DNA of 64,000 nt from Acidobacteriota bacterium (GCA_018268855.1 JAFDVR010000009.1:1-64000), one strand, 5' to 3'; positions 8,618-17,971 are shown, counted from the stretch's first letter. Notes: generated from the letters alone by a model not told the origin. Program-made: numbers and translations.

Positions 8618-9418
8618 CTAACGCCGTAATTGTGTGTTTAGAAAGATGAGTGTGCGGCGTTTAGCGTCTGCTGTGTCGACGGCGTTGTAACCACCTTTGT
8701 TGTTCTCGTTCTGGAAGGCATGGCCGGCATCTACGTACTCCTTTACATCCACGCGCTTGCCGAGGGCCTTCATCTGCTTCTCGAAGGTGGCGACCATATC
8801 GGGCGTGATGCCTTTGTCTTTTGCGCCAAAGTTGCCTAGAACGGGCGCCTGGATTTTGCTGAGGGTTGCGTCGTCCGTGGGCAGGGAACCATAGTTCACC
8901 ACAACGGCCTGCAGATTGGGCTCGGCAATGGCGAACTCCAACGCGATGCCACCGCCCATGCACCAACCAATTACGCCGACCTTTGATGTCGGACCAGTCT
9001 GTGCATGGATGTAGTGCAGGATGGCTTCGAGGTCGCGGATTGCGCGGTCGTGCGGCAGAGCGCGCGAGAGCTGATGCGCGGTATCGGTATCGGTTGCTGC
9101 TTGTCCACGATAGATATCGAGCGCGTAAACGCTGAAGCCGGATGCGGCGAGAGAGCGGGCCTGGTCACGTACCCAATCATTGAGGCCCCACCACTCGGGG
9201 ATGAGGATGACGGCGGGACTCTTGGGGCGTTGCACGCCCATGGCGAGAAATTGCTCGGCTTCGATGACGTCGTTGCCGCTCTTGAGCTTGATGACCGTGC
9301 CGCGATGGCCATTCTGCGCGATGGTGGTTCCCATCAGGGAGCCGTGGTCATGTTCTTGTGCGGTGAGAGGTAGTGTGGATGCGAGCAGAAGTGCGACAGC
9401 GAGTGTGATGCGCTTCAT
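8618..9418 (-). CDS. exported dienelactone hydrolase family protein
   Basis: Alpha/beta hydrolase of the dienelactone hydrolase family (266 residues) with a signal peptide (MKRITLAVALLLASTLPLTAQ), so it probably acts in the periplasm. The Cys-Asp-His triad is complete: C153 in GWCMGG, D201 in GAKDKG and H233 in AGHAF. The oxyanion region IPEWWGLNDW is typical. The substrate cannot be read from the sequence; the family opens lactones and cleaves other esters, and exported forms are often of unknown use. A GNAT gene lies about 20 bp upstream on the same strand, so the two may be co-transcribed. Confidence 0.88.
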   Translation of the reverse strand: MKRITLAVALLLASTLPLTAQEHDHGSLMGTTIAQNGHRGTVIKLKSGNDVIEAEQFLAMGVQRPKSPAVILIPEWWGLNDWVRDQARSLAASGFSVYALDIYRGQAATDTDTAHQLSRALPHDRAIRDLEAILHYIHAQTGPTSKVGVIGWCMGGGIALEFAIAEPNLQAVVVNYGSLPTDDATLSKIQAPVLGNFGAKDKGITPDMVATFEKQMKALGKRVDVKEYVDAGHAFQNENNKGGYNAVDTADAKRRTLIFLNTQLRR

Positions 9419-9441
9419 AGGTTGAATCTCCGCTGTCCATC

Positions 9442-9930
9442 TTAGACGAGTCCGAGGCGGAAGAAGTCGATGCCCGGAACTGGGTTGTCGTTGAAACGCT
9501 CTATTCTTTGGAACCCAGCGGACTCATAGAAATGCGTAGCCTCGGGAAACTTTTCACGCTGGGTATCGAGAAGGACGGAGGTCATCTGATGTTCTCGCGC
9601 CCAGTCGATAGCAGCCTGCATCAGGACGCGGCCTGCACCGGTACCGCGCGATTCAGGCGTGACGTAGAGGCGCTTGAGTTCGCATGCCTGTTCGCCATTG
9701 GGGAGGGTGCGCTTCTTGAGAGCGACGCAGCCGAGCGCCAGTCCTTCATCCGTCCGGGCGAGGAGCAGAGCGCCGTCGGGCGGTGCGTAGGGGAAGGGGA
9801 GCGCGGCGATATCTTTGTCGATTCCGGCGAGGCTGATGTCGATGCCGCGCGAGGAGACGAAGTCACCGTACGCACGGAAGAAGGTGCGTACGGTCTCGAG
9901 GTCGGAGTTGCCTGAGGTGATGTGTACCAT
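9442..9930 (-). CDS. GNAT family N-acetyltransferase
   Basis: Complete single-domain GNAT protein of 162 residues. The acetyl-CoA binding motif A is seen as LKRLYVTPESRGTGAGRVLM, with RGTGAG as the pyrophosphate loop. It is followed by the motif B region with FYESAGF near residue 140. The acceptor substrate is unknown. It lies between the fabG-like gene and the exported hydrolase on the same strand. Confidence 0.88.
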   Translation of the reverse strand: MVHITSGNSDLETVRTFFRAYGDFVSSRGIDISLAGIDKDIAALPFPYAPPDGALLLARTDEGLALGCVALKKRTLPNGEQACELKRLYVTPESRGTGAGRVLMQAAIDWAREHQMTSVLLDTQREKFPEATHFYESAGFQRIERFNDNPVPGIDFFRLGLV

Positions 9931-9979
9931 CGCACACGTATCGATGCGCCTGAGAGTGTGGGCGATGCAGAATCTCTGC

Positions 9980-10723
9980 CTAACCCATGTACATACCGCC
10001 GTTCACATCGAGCGTGTGGCCGGTGATATATCCGGCATCATCGCTGGCGAGGAAAGCGACTGCTGCAGCGATGTCGGTGTCGCTGCCGTAGCGGGCGAGC
10101 GGAATCTGCGTGAGGATGCCGGACTTCTGCTCGTCCGTAAGCACGTCGGTCATCGCCGTCTGAATGAAGCCAGGCGCGACCGCGTTCACAGTGATGCCAC
10201 GCGATGCGAACTCGCGCGCGAGCGATTTGGTAAGGCCGATCATGCCGGCCTTGGAGGCAGCGTAGTTGGCCTGGCCTGCCGCGCCTGTTTCGCCGACGAC
10301 TGAGGTGATATTGATGATGCGACCCCAGCGCGCTTTCATCATGGACGAGATGACGGCCTGCGTGAGTAAGAATGAGCCGGTGAGGTTGGTGCGGAGCACG
10401 GCTTCAAAGTCGGCAAGCTTCATGCGGAGAGCGAGCGTGTCCTTGGTAATGCCGGCGTTGTTGACGAGGATGTCGACTTTTCCGAAGTGCGCGATGGCGG
10501 CCTTAGCGCCGGCCTTGATGGAGTCTTCGCTGGCCACGTCGAGCGCAAAGGTTGCGGCGGTGCCGTCTGCGGCTTCGATTTCGGACTTTACTTCGGTGAG
10601 CTTGGATTCATTGCGGGCAGCGAGTGCGACGGATGCGCCCTGTTTTGCGAGTGCGATGGCGATGGCGCGGCCGATGCCCTGAGATGCTCCGGTGACGAGT
10701 GCGACTTTTTCTTCAAGTGACAT
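9980..10723 (-). CDS. fabG: 3-oxoacyl-ACP reductase FabG
   Basis: Short-chain dehydrogenase of 247 residues with strong FabG features. The NADPH-binding TGASQGIG is at residues 11-18, NNAG at 88-91, and the catalytic S141, Y154 and K158 (YAASK) are in place. The FabG-like C-terminus GHTLDVNGGMYM is also present. It reduces 3-oxoacyl-ACP in fatty-acid elongation in the cytoplasm. It is not next to other fab genes here, so a specialised SDR of the same subfamily cannot be excluded. Length and motif spacing are fully typical. Confidence 0.88.
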   Translation of the reverse strand: MSLEEKVALVTGASQGIGRAIAIALAKQGASVALAARNESKLTEVKSEIEAADGTAATFALDVASEDSIKAGAKAAIAHFGKVDILVNNAGITKDTLALRMKLADFEAVLRTNLTGSFLLTQAVISSMMKARWGRIINITSVVGETGAAGQANYAASKAGMIGLTKSLAREFASRGITVNAVAPGFIQTAMTDVLTDEQKSGILTQIPLARYGSDTDIAAAVAFLASDDAGYITGHTLDVNGGMYMG

Positions 10724-10826
10724 GCGTGAATTATAGGGAATCGTATGTCGAAAAGAGGTGGAACGGCCTCGGACCTCGCAAATAAAGTAGCCTTCTATGG
10801 CTATATGAGGATATAGTGCGGCTCAC

Positions 10827-13643
10827 ATGCGAAATCTTGAGTTTGTCCTTCGCCGAGGTCGCGCCCTATGCGCCGGTGTTGTTTTCTTGTTCTTTGCTAG
10901 TGCTATTGCAGGAGCGCAGTCCTCTTGTCCGTCGATGGTGGAGAAGACGAAAAGCCCTGCCGGTAACATGTTTACCGAAGAACAGGAAGGATGGCTGGGC
11001 GATGCTCTCGCGGATTTTGCTGAGCACCAGTACCGTGTGATCGACGATCCGGCAGAGACCGAGTATCTAAGAAAAATCGGCAACAAGGTGGTGGCTGCTC
11101 TCCCTCCGACGAAGATCAAGTTCAGGTTCTACATCCTGGATTCCGGCGAGGTGAATGGCCTCAGTTTTGCAGGTGGACGCATCTATCTCACGCGCAAACT
11201 GATTGCCAGCGCGGAGAACGAAGATGAAATTGCGGGAGTGCTCGGCCATGAAGTCGGCCATATCATCACGCACCAGAGTGCATTTGAAATTTCAGAGTTG
11301 ATGCGCAAATTGCTGCACATTAATACCGTTGGCGATAAAGATGATATTTATCGCAAATATCACCAGCTTTTGGACGCAGAGGAGCGGCAACCTAGATCCA
11401 TTTCGAACAACGAGGACAACGATCAGGGCGTGGCTGATTACGTTGGCTTGGTGGCTATGGCGAACGCCGGTTATGCTCCAACCAGCTATGCCGCATTTTG
11501 GAATCGCAGTTTTTTCGTCAACAACAAAACGGGAAACGCGTTCACCGATTTCTTTGGCGTGACCAAGCCATCGGAGAAGCGTCTTCGTGGCATGAAACAA
11601 ATGATTGCAACGCTTCCTGCTGGATGCGGCGCAACCACAACGCAGGCCACAGCAGAATTTTTAAAATGGCGGGATTCCGTTACTGCAAACCACCATAAGC
11701 ACTCGGCGGAAAAGCCTGCGGAGAACATGAGTATTATCGCTCTCCATCCAGCCCTGCGCATGGACCTGCAGCGCATACGTTTCAGCCCTAATGGAAAGAT
11801 GTTGTTTGCGCAGGACGAGAGTTCTATCGCAGTGTTCAATGCTGAAACGGGAAAACTTACCTTCCGTTTTGATGCGGATGGTGCGAAGGAAGCGCAATGG
11901 AGTGCGGACTCCGCGCGCATTGTTTTTCATACGCCCGACCTGCATACAGAAGAGTGGGATATCAAGCAGCAGAAGATGCTGACCGCTCATGAAATGGTAA
12001 TCAAGGCTGATTGTATTCAGACATTTCTCTCTGCAGATGGAAGAACCCTGGCATGTATAGAGATTGAGCACGAGTCTGATTACTTGGGGAATGTTTATTT
12101 CGATTTCGATCTGTTTGATGTAGCTACGAACGAGCTTCTCTTGCACAAGAAAGCGTTCTTCGTTACTTACTATCGGAACGTTGTTAATTGGATAAATAAG
12201 GCCATCTACCACGGCTACAATGAACCTATTGGATTTACCGTTTCGCAAGACGGAAAATACATGGTCTTGGGGGGTGGATCAGGAAAGCTGGCCATCGATC
12301 TTCAAGCCCGATCCGAGATCAAGCTCACAGGCGATTTCAAAGGACAAAACACTACTATGATGGCTTTCGAGGCCAACGGTGTTGCTGGTGTAGATTTTGA
12401 AAATCCATCGAAGACCGGAATCTTTTCTTTCCCTGATGGCAGTCGCCTGAAGAGCATAAAATTCAGCTCGCCACGCATTGGCAGCGTAAGTAAGGGCAAC
12501 TTTATACTCTCCGACGGAAAAGAGGAGAACGAGTTATATGTTCTCGATTTGATGAAGGAGAGTGTTGAATTTAAATCAAAAACAAGAACGATTGACATAA
12601 CAGATCAGACCTTCGCCGGAGAAAGCACCAATGGCGATATTATTGTAGGCACCTTTGGCGCAGGGAAGCCTGTTGTTGTTAAGCATTCTCTTCAGATGCC
12701 GCAGAGCCCGCTCGGTTCTATACGGGTAATTCACATGTCGGATGATGGGCGTTTTCTTGCTCTCTCTGGCCGCAGCCGTGGAGCGGTCTGGGACATAAAG
12801 ACCGGCGAACGCATGTATTACACATTAGGATTTACTGCAGCAGCGTTCAGCAAGAGCGCAGTCTATCTCGATGTTCCCAAACGGGAGAAAGTGGAGCGTG
12901 CGATTTATCGTGCGAGTCTCGATAAGCATGAAATCCACAAGGTGGACGTAAAGCTGAATGACGATCTGTTTGTGCAGTCCGGACATCTGATGCAATGGTC
13001 GACGGACAAGAACCGTTCCACGCTAACTGTGCAGGATATTGATACGGGTAAGGAATTGTGGAAGCGTACCTTCGACAAACAGAAGCCTCCGTTTACGTAT
13101 AACTATGCGGATGAAAACCTCGTCTTTACATGGAACGCCGACTCGCCCGGAGGCAAACTCGAAGGCCAACAGACTCGTTCGATTGCTTTAGGTATTGCAC
13201 GGCTGCATGACAAATCCAGGGGACTCATTATTGAGGTACTTGATGCCGCGACAGGGAACACGTTAAAGTCTGCGGTATTGGAGAAGCCTCCTGTCTATTC
13301 TGGCGTAAATGGATTGGATCAGGTGCGAGACACCGTTTTGATGGATACGGTGGACAATCGTGTATTCATGTTTTCTGCGACTGACGGGACAACGTTCAAG
13401 CAGATGTTCGGGCATGTGGTTGGTGTGTCTGCGGAAGCTGGCCTGTTTTGCATACGCAACCGGTCGGACGAAATTCAGGTGTACGACATGAGCGGCAAAG
13501 AGATCACTCACCTAGCCACCAGTTCTCCTGTGCGTTTCGCCAAATTTGATGCAACCGGCGAAAAACTCATGCTCCTGGGAGACGACCAGAAGCTCCGGAT
13601 GGTGGATTTCACCAAATCGGTGACCCTCGCAAAGAAGCAATAA
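10827..13643 (+). CDS. M48-type metalloprotease domain fused to a WD40-like beta-propeller
   Basis: A 938-residue exported protein. Signal peptide at residues 1-30, then an M48 domain to about residue 270 with the zinc motif HEVGH at 141-145. From about residue 310 to the end runs a repetitive beta-rich region whose pieces look like propeller blades, e.g. RFSPNGKMLFAQD, DDGRFLALSGRSRGAVWDI and RFAKFDATGEKLMLLGDDQKLRMVDF. In M48 enzymes the third zinc ligand is the Glu of an E-x-x-A-D motif. Here the matching segment is QGVADYVGL, with Q200 in the Glu position and D204 kept. Zinc binding may therefore be weakened or lost, or another ligand used. The gene also looks more A+T-rich than its neighbours. 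Function unknown; envelope quality control is the family-level guess. Confidence 0.8.
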   Translation: MRNLEFVLRRGRALCAGVVFLFFASAIAGAQSSCPSMVEKTKSPAGNMFTEEQEGWLGDALADFAEHQYRVIDDPAETEYLRKIGNKVVAALPPTKIKFRFYILDSGEVNGLSFAGGRIYLTRKLIASAENEDEIAGVLGHEVGHIITHQSAFEISELMRKLLHINTVGDKDDIYRKYHQLLDAEERQPRSISNNEDNDQGVADYVGLVAMANAGYAPTSYAAFWNRSFFVNNKTGNAFTDFFGVTKPSEKRLRGMKQMIATLPAGCGATTTQATAEFLKWRDSVTANHHKHSAEKPAENMSIIALHPALRMDLQRIRFSPNGKMLFAQDESSIAVFNAETGKLTFRFDADGAKEAQWSADSARIVFHTPDLHTEEWDIKQQKMLTAHEMVIKADCIQTFLSADGRTLACIEIEHESDYLGNVYFDFDLFDVATNELLLHKKAFFVTYYRNVVNWINKAIYHGYNEPIGFTVSQDGKYMVLGGGSGKLAIDLQARSEIKLTGDFKGQNTTMMAFEANGVAGVDFENPSKTGIFSFPDGSRLKSIKFSSPRIGSVSKGNFILSDGKEENELYVLDLMKESVEFKSKTRTIDITDQTFAGESTNGDIIVGTFGAGKPVVVKHSLQMPQSPLGSIRVIHMSDDGRFLALSGRSRGAVWDIKTGERMYYTLGFTAAAFSKSAVYLDVPKREKVERAIYRASLDKHEIHKVDVKLNDDLFVQSGHLMQWSTDKNRSTLTVQDIDTGKELWKRTFDKQKPPFTYNYADENLVFTWNADSPGGKLEGQQTRSIALGIARLHDKSRGLIIEVLDAATGNTLKSAVLEKPPVYSGVNGLDQVRDTVLMDTVDNRVFMFSATDGTTFKQMFGHVVGVSAEAGLFCIRNRSDEIQVYDMSGKEITHLATSSPVRFAKFDATGEKLMLLGDDQKLRMVDFTKSVTLAKKQ

Positions 13644-13709
13644 AAACTGTGGAAGATTGTTGGTGGTTCTCTGCGGAGTCTGCTCTCCGTTATCCTGTTC
13701 CCACTCCTT

Positions 13710-15380
13710 ATGAGCGACGAACGTAACCTCCCCACTAACGAAACCGAAGTGTATGCCATTCACGGAGCTGACCCGGAGGCGCTGGCATATGCCATGGCGA
13801 AGTATTCGCGCAGCGCTCTGAGCCTGAAGGAGAGCCTGCGCGAGATTTCGTCTCAGCGCGCCGAAGAATTTCTCAACACGTTTTATTTCCAGTATGGACA
13901 TCGTTCAATTGCCGACCTCGCGCATGTTGCATTTGCGGTTGAGAAGCTGAGCCTGCTGGCCGCGATTGAACTGGTGGACGAGCAACGTTGGGATGGGCAG
14001 GAGCGTTCCACGCGCTATCAGAACTTTCGCAAATCAGGGTATTACACGCCGCAGTTTGCCTCGGAGAAAGATCGCGAGCGTTTTGCGAAGACGGCGGATG
14101 CGTTGTTCGTTGCGTACGAGCAGGTGGGCAACGGCATGCTGGAGGAATTGAAGGAGCACACGCCGAAGCCTGCGGAGATGGATGAGGCGGCGTACACGCG
14201 CACGTTGAAGGCGCGAGCTTTTGACATGGCGCGTTATCTGCTGCCGCTGGCGACCAACACATCGCTTGGTCAGATTACAAATGCGCGCACACTTGAAGGG
14301 CAAATCTCGCGTCTGCTGGGCAGCGAACATGCCGAGGTACGCAGGCTGGGTGAGCGTTTGAAGGAAGCGGCGAGCGGATCTGCGTGGAACAACTCGCATG
14401 CCGGTTTGCAGCGGCTGATCGAGGAGTTGCCGGAGAGTGCGCGCGCAAAGGCGAGCGAGGTTCTGCTGCGTGAAGTAAAGGTGTCTCCCACGCTGGTGAA
14501 GTACACCACGCCGAGCGAGTATGCGAAGCAGTCTGCCGCGGAACTGGAGCAGGCCGCGAACGAGTTGCTGCGCGGGGCGGAGATCGCCTCTAAGCCGATG
14601 GTCGATCTGGTGGGGCCGCATGCAGGCGAGCGGTATGCGCTGGAGATCGATCTGGCTGCATCGCTGCTGTATCCGCATTGCCACTACAGCTATCGCCAGA
14701 TTCGTGAAGCGGTGGCGGCGCTGGCGTTCGGGCGTATCGAGGAGATCATTGCGTTGGGCACGAAGCATCGCGGACGGCATGATGAGTTGCCGCGTGCGTT
14801 CAGCGCAGCGCAGGGTTTTCGCTTCGATATTTTGATGGACATAGGTGGCTTCCGCGACATGCATCGTCATCGCCGCTGCACGCAGTTGCTGCAAAAGTAC
14901 ACGGATGCGCATGGATATGAGGTGCCGGATTTTCCGAGCCAGCCTGCGATGACGAAGTCACGGGTGGCAGGTGTGTTTTCCGGCGCGATGAAGCAGGCGT
15001 TCGCGGCATATGAATCGCTCGGCGGATGTGGCACTCGCACGGACGGAGCAGAGAAGCACGCGCATTCGTCTGCGGGCGTGCATGTGCCGCAATTTGGCGA
15101 AGGCGGCGTGCAGTTGCAGCGCGGAAGTGCTTCACCGAGTAAGGCGAATCCCGATGCGGCGTATGTGCTTCCGCTCGCAACACGCTGCCGCTCGCTGTTC
15201 ACGATGGACTTTGCTGAGGCGCTGTATATCTCTGAGTTGCGCAGTGGTGTCGCTGGGCATTGGAGCTATCGCCGAGTGGCGTGGGAAATGTACGAAGCGG
15301 TGAAGCGCGCGCATCCTGAATTGGCGCGGCATTTTCGTATTAAAGACGTGTATGAACCGGTGGATTTATTGAAGAGATGA
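13710..15380 (+). CDS. ThyX-like protein with two diverged ThyX domains
   Basis: A 556-residue protein made of two halves related to FAD-dependent thymidylate synthase; true ThyX is about 220-250 residues. The canonical motif RHR-x7-S with downstream S-x-R is split between the halves. The N-terminal half keeps QERSTRYQ (residues 97-104) without the RHR, and the C-terminal half keeps HRHRRCTQ (385-392) without the Ser-x-Arg part. FYFQYGHRSIADLAHVAF in the N-terminal half matches the ThyX GHxS region. Such long forms are known in several phyla and are usually annotated as thymidylate synthase, but methyl transfer is unproven for this layout. No thyA is visible in the window. Confidence 0.75.
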   Translation: MSDERNLPTNETEVYAIHGADPEALAYAMAKYSRSALSLKESLREISSQRAEEFLNTFYFQYGHRSIADLAHVAFAVEKLSLLAAIELVDEQRWDGQERSTRYQNFRKSGYYTPQFASEKDRERFAKTADALFVAYEQVGNGMLEELKEHTPKPAEMDEAAYTRTLKARAFDMARYLLPLATNTSLGQITNARTLEGQISRLLGSEHAEVRRLGERLKEAASGSAWNNSHAGLQRLIEELPESARAKASEVLLREVKVSPTLVKYTTPSEYAKQSAAELEQAANELLRGAEIASKPMVDLVGPHAGERYALEIDLAASLLYPHCHYSYRQIREAVAALAFGRIEEIIALGTKHRGRHDELPRAFSAAQGFRFDILMDIGGFRDMHRHRRCTQLLQKYTDAHGYEVPDFPSQPAMTKSRVAGVFSGAMKQAFAAYESLGGCGTRTDGAEKHAHSSAGVHVPQFGEGGVQLQRGSASPSKANPDAAYVLPLATRCRSLFTMDFAEALYISELRSGVAGHWSYRRVAWEMYEAVKRAHPELARHFRIKDVYEPVDLLKR

Positions 15381-15534
15381 GGCACACGTGCGTGGCGCTC
15401 TGCTGCGCTAGAGAGGAGGCAAATAATGTGTGCGATCTGGAGTTTTGCCGCTTCCTCTCACTTTCTCCGGTTTATTGCTTTACTCCATCTGCAAAGTCTG
15501 AAGCGGTGTGAGTTCTACCTCTCGCATGAGATGT

Positions 15535-15999
15535 TTAGTTCCACTCCACATGCGTGAGCTTCCATGCCCCATCTTCAAAGCTGAAGTGCAGTTCGCTCTC
15601 GTGGTTTCCATAGGCAGTGGTGACAATGGCAGTATTGGGCTTGCCTTCCATGGGCGCGATGATGAGCGGTGTCTTGAGGCGCAGGGTGTCGATGAGGGCA
15701 GAGTCGCGGCCGCGATTTTCGATGCAATGTGAATCCATCAGCGCGCAGTAGACGCCTGAGTGTTTACGCAGGGATTTTTCGAACTCTTTTGGTTTCATGG
15801 TCTCGGCGCCCACGCCTACGCTGATGCCCGATTTGGAGACCATGGCAGCAACAGCATCCACATCGCGCTGCGACATAGCCTCGATCAATTTCGTGGTCTG
15901 GGTGCGGAGTTCGGCTTCGTGCTGGACCTGTGCGGTGGCGGCAATGGGGAGGAGCAGGGAAGCGGCGAGGAGGGTACGGAGAATGGTCATATGGCCCAT
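15535..15999 (-). CDS. small exported NTF2/SnoaL-like protein
   Basis: A 154-residue protein with a signal peptide (TILRTLLAASLLLPIAATAQ). The single domain begins with a helix TTKLIEAMSQRDVDAVAAMV, and the C-terminal strand pair includes ESELHFSFEDGAWKLTHVEW, the usual pattern of the DUF4440/SnoaL-like branch of the NTF2 fold. There is no clear catalytic signature. A second ATG at 15990 is an equally good start; neither has a strong Shine-Dalgarno. It stands alone between convergent thyX-like and tandem Uma2 genes. Confidence 0.65.
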   Translation of the reverse strand: MGHMTILRTLLAASLLLPIAATAQVQHEAELRTQTTKLIEAMSQRDVDAVAAMVSKSGISVGVGAETMKPKEFEKSLRKHSGVYCALMDSHCIENRGRDSALIDTLRLKTPLIIAPMEGKPNTAIVTTAYGNHESELHFSFEDGAWKLTHVEWN

Positions 16000-16169
16000 C
16001 TGAATTGGAATTCTGGTTTATGGTAGTCGGGCGTGGTGGCGATTGGCACTGCCACAGAGGTGGAATGACTGGCTCCGGTTTATGTCTCGCTATGAGACTG
16101 CGACAACGTGAACGAATCTTGCGTTGTTCAGGATGAAAGTCTATGAAGACGTTGATCTGGATATAACGG

Positions 16170-16706
16170 CTAGTCGAGGACGGAGAAGAGTTCCGTCAAA
16201 TTGATAGAGATAGGACTGGTGGGAATAGCGATGGTTGGAGTTATCACCAGTGAGGGCTCAGGTCCGTTGTACTGATAGGCTTTGCGGCTTGCCGGATCGA
16301 AGACCCAGTTGTGGTGGACGCCTACAGATTGATAGTCGGCGATGCGGGCTTCGATGCGCTTCCATGTGTCTTCGGGTGAGAGAATCTCAATGCATAGGAG
16401 CGGCGCTTCACGCACGATGCGGTCGACGCGACGGCGCGCTCCTTCGAGGATGAGCAGGTCGGGAATGCGGAAGCGAGTCGGTGCGATTTGAAAGCGGCAT
16501 TCGGTGACCGCTTTGACGTTCCAGTCGTTCGCATGTAGACGGAAGATATGACCCAACTCTAATTGCAGGTCTGCGTGGTCGAACTCGCCCAAATTACGCT
16601 CCTCAACATGACCGTCGATGTAATCGACGTCAGGACGATAGGAAGTGTGGAGGTACTCTTCCACGGAGAGATAGTCGTACGCCGGAATGGGACGGGCGGT
16701 AGCCAT
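16170..16706 (-). CDS. Uma2 (DUF820) family protein, PD-(D/E)XK nuclease fold
   Basis: Uma2-family protein of about 178 residues from the ATG at 16706. The frame runs to 16772, but the extra 22 residues do not fit the family. Typical features are YLSVEEYLHTSYRPDVDYIDG near the N-terminus and the nuclease-core residues in FRIPDLLIL followed by CIEILSPED. The fold is that of PD-(D/E)XK nucleases; the cellular target is unknown, and these genes are often multicopy and mobile. It sits just downstream of sdhB on the same strand (86 bp gap) but is not expected to be part of respiration. Confidence 0.82.
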   Translation of the reverse strand: MATARPIPAYDYLSVEEYLHTSYRPDVDYIDGHVEERNLGEFDHADLQLELGHIFRLHANDWNVKAVTECRFQIAPTRFRIPDLLILEGARRRVDRIVREAPLLCIEILSPEDTWKRIEARIADYQSVGVHHNWVFDPASRKAYQYNGPEPSLVITPTIAIPTSPISINLTELFSVLD

Positions 16707-16792
16707 GGGAATAGTATGCACCCTCGCTTCCCACATCTGCGCGAAGAAGCTGCGCAGATATGGGGCACCCAAATTCGGTACCCAGTTGGGAG

Positions 16793-17560
16793 CTATCTTG
16801 AAACGAAGTCTTTCACCTTTTGGATAAAGACGTCGCGGCCCATGTCACTGATGGCTTCGGTGAGAGGGAGTTGTTTGGGGCAGGCCTGAACGCAGTTTTG
16901 CGCAAAGCCGCACTCCTGAATGCCGCCGTCGCCGCTGAGGGCGCGCAGGCGTTCTTCTTTGAGAACGGAGCCGCTGGGGTCCATGTTGAAGAGCTTGGCC
17001 TGTGCGATGGTGGCGGCGCCTACGAAGTTTGTCTGCGTGTTGAACTGCGGGCAGACTTCCATGCAGATGGTGCAGGAGATGCAATTGGAGAGCGGGTAGC
17101 GCTCTTCCTGAATCTGCGGAGCCTGCTTGGGGCCGGGGCCGAGGTCGTAGGTGCCGTCGATGGGTACCCAGGCCTGCACCTTCTTGAGGTTTTCGAAGAG
17201 GACGGAGCGGTCCACGGCGAGGTCGCGCACGACGGGGAACTTGGAGAGCGGCGCGAGGGTGATGGTGTCGGACTTGGTTTCGTCGAGCAGGCGGTCGACG
17301 AGCGCGGAGCAGGCCATGCGCGCTTTGCCGTTGATGAGCATGGCGCAGGAGCCGCAGATCTCTTCGAGACAGTTGGAGTCGTAGGTGATGGCGGAGGTCT
17401 CTTTGCCTTCGGTGTTGACCGGGTTGGCAGCGATCTCGACGAGTACCGAGGTGATGTTGAGGCCCGGGCGATAGGGCATCTCGAACTTTTCGGTGTAGGA
17501 CGGCGCGTCGGGTGTGGCCTGACGTTTGATTTCGACCTTGATTGTTTGTCCCTTTGCCAT
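16793..17560 (-). CDS. sdhB: succinate dehydrogenase iron-sulfur subunit
   Basis: Electron-transfer subunit of respiratory complex II (255 residues). The N-terminal 2Fe-2S domain has CLEEICGSCAM with a further Cys in KARMAC. The C-terminal domain has the two clusters CISCTICMEVC and CGFAQNCVQACP for the 4Fe-4S and 3Fe-4S centres. It carries electrons from the SdhA flavin to the membrane quinone site. AAGGA stands directly before the ATG. It is last in the sdh locus, after a small membrane protein gene that separates it from sdhA. Confidence 0.95.
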   Translation of the reverse strand: MAKGQTIKVEIKRQATPDAPSYTEKFEMPYRPGLNITSVLVEIAANPVNTEGKETSAITYDSNCLEEICGSCAMLINGKARMACSALVDRLLDETKSDTITLAPLSKFPVVRDLAVDRSVLFENLKKVQAWVPIDGTYDLGPGPKQAPQIQEERYPLSNCISCTICMEVCPQFNTQTNFVGAATIAQAKLFNMDPSGSVLKEERLRALSGDGGIQECGFAQNCVQACPKQLPLTEAISDMGRDVFIQKVKDFVSR

Positions 17561-17583
17561 TGTCCTTACCTCGTCTGCGATGT

Positions 17584-17853
17584 TTAGTGCGCCGGTTTAA
17601 TCTTTGCGGCGTTGATGATCAGGTAATTCACGAAAGTTCCGAAGCCGATGCATAGCGCTCCGTAAAAAAATCTCATTCTTGACCAGGCTGTGCTGATCGG
17701 AATGCCACCCTTAAACCCAGGGCGAAGATAACGGGGTAGTCGTGCCCACTTATCGGGTGCGAGCACGAGTAGAAAACCCTGAAGTGGAATGAGAATGCCA
17801 AAGAGTAGATAGAGAAATCCACCGAATGCGAGAATCAGTGCGGTTTCCATCAT
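17584..17853 (-). CDS. small two-TM membrane protein within the sdh locus
   Basis: An 89-residue protein with two hydrophobic segments (LILAFGGFLYLLFGILIPLQGFLLVL and FFYGALCIGFGTFVNYLII) joined by a basic, Pro/Arg-rich loop (WARLPRYLRP). I recognise no family. It lies between sdhA and sdhB, 23 bp before sdhB, and has its own AAGGAG. The Shine-Dalgarno fits the second ATG (17850) better than the first. The position suggests co-expression with complex II, perhaps as an accessory or assembly subunit; this is inference from context only. Confidence 0.7.
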   Translation of the reverse strand: MMETALILAFGGFLYLLFGILIPLQGFLLVLAPDKWARLPRYLRPGFKGGIPISTAWSRMRFFYGALCIGFGTFVNYLIINAAKIKPAH

Positions 17854-17867
17854 CTTCTCCTTTACTC

Positions 17868-17921
17868 GGGGCTAAAGCCCCTGTCTTTCGTTGTTTCTTT
17901 TGTCACGGCTGAAGCCGTGAC
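17868..17921. repeat. pair of GC-TRAA-GC palindromes (intergenic repeat)
   Basis: Two stem-loops: GGGGCTAAAGCCCC (17868-17881) and GTCACGGC-TGAA-GCCGTGAC (17902-17921), followed by CTACCGTTTC. The second has a close relative at 52787-52806 with the same flank, and a third related hairpin lies at 53969-53988. They sit between sdhA and the small membrane protein gene and may also affect mRNA processing there. Confidence 0.8.
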
Positions 17922-17971
17922 CTACCGTTTCTTGATCGCTCACGCGCTATTGGAGTCGAATCTATTGCGAG

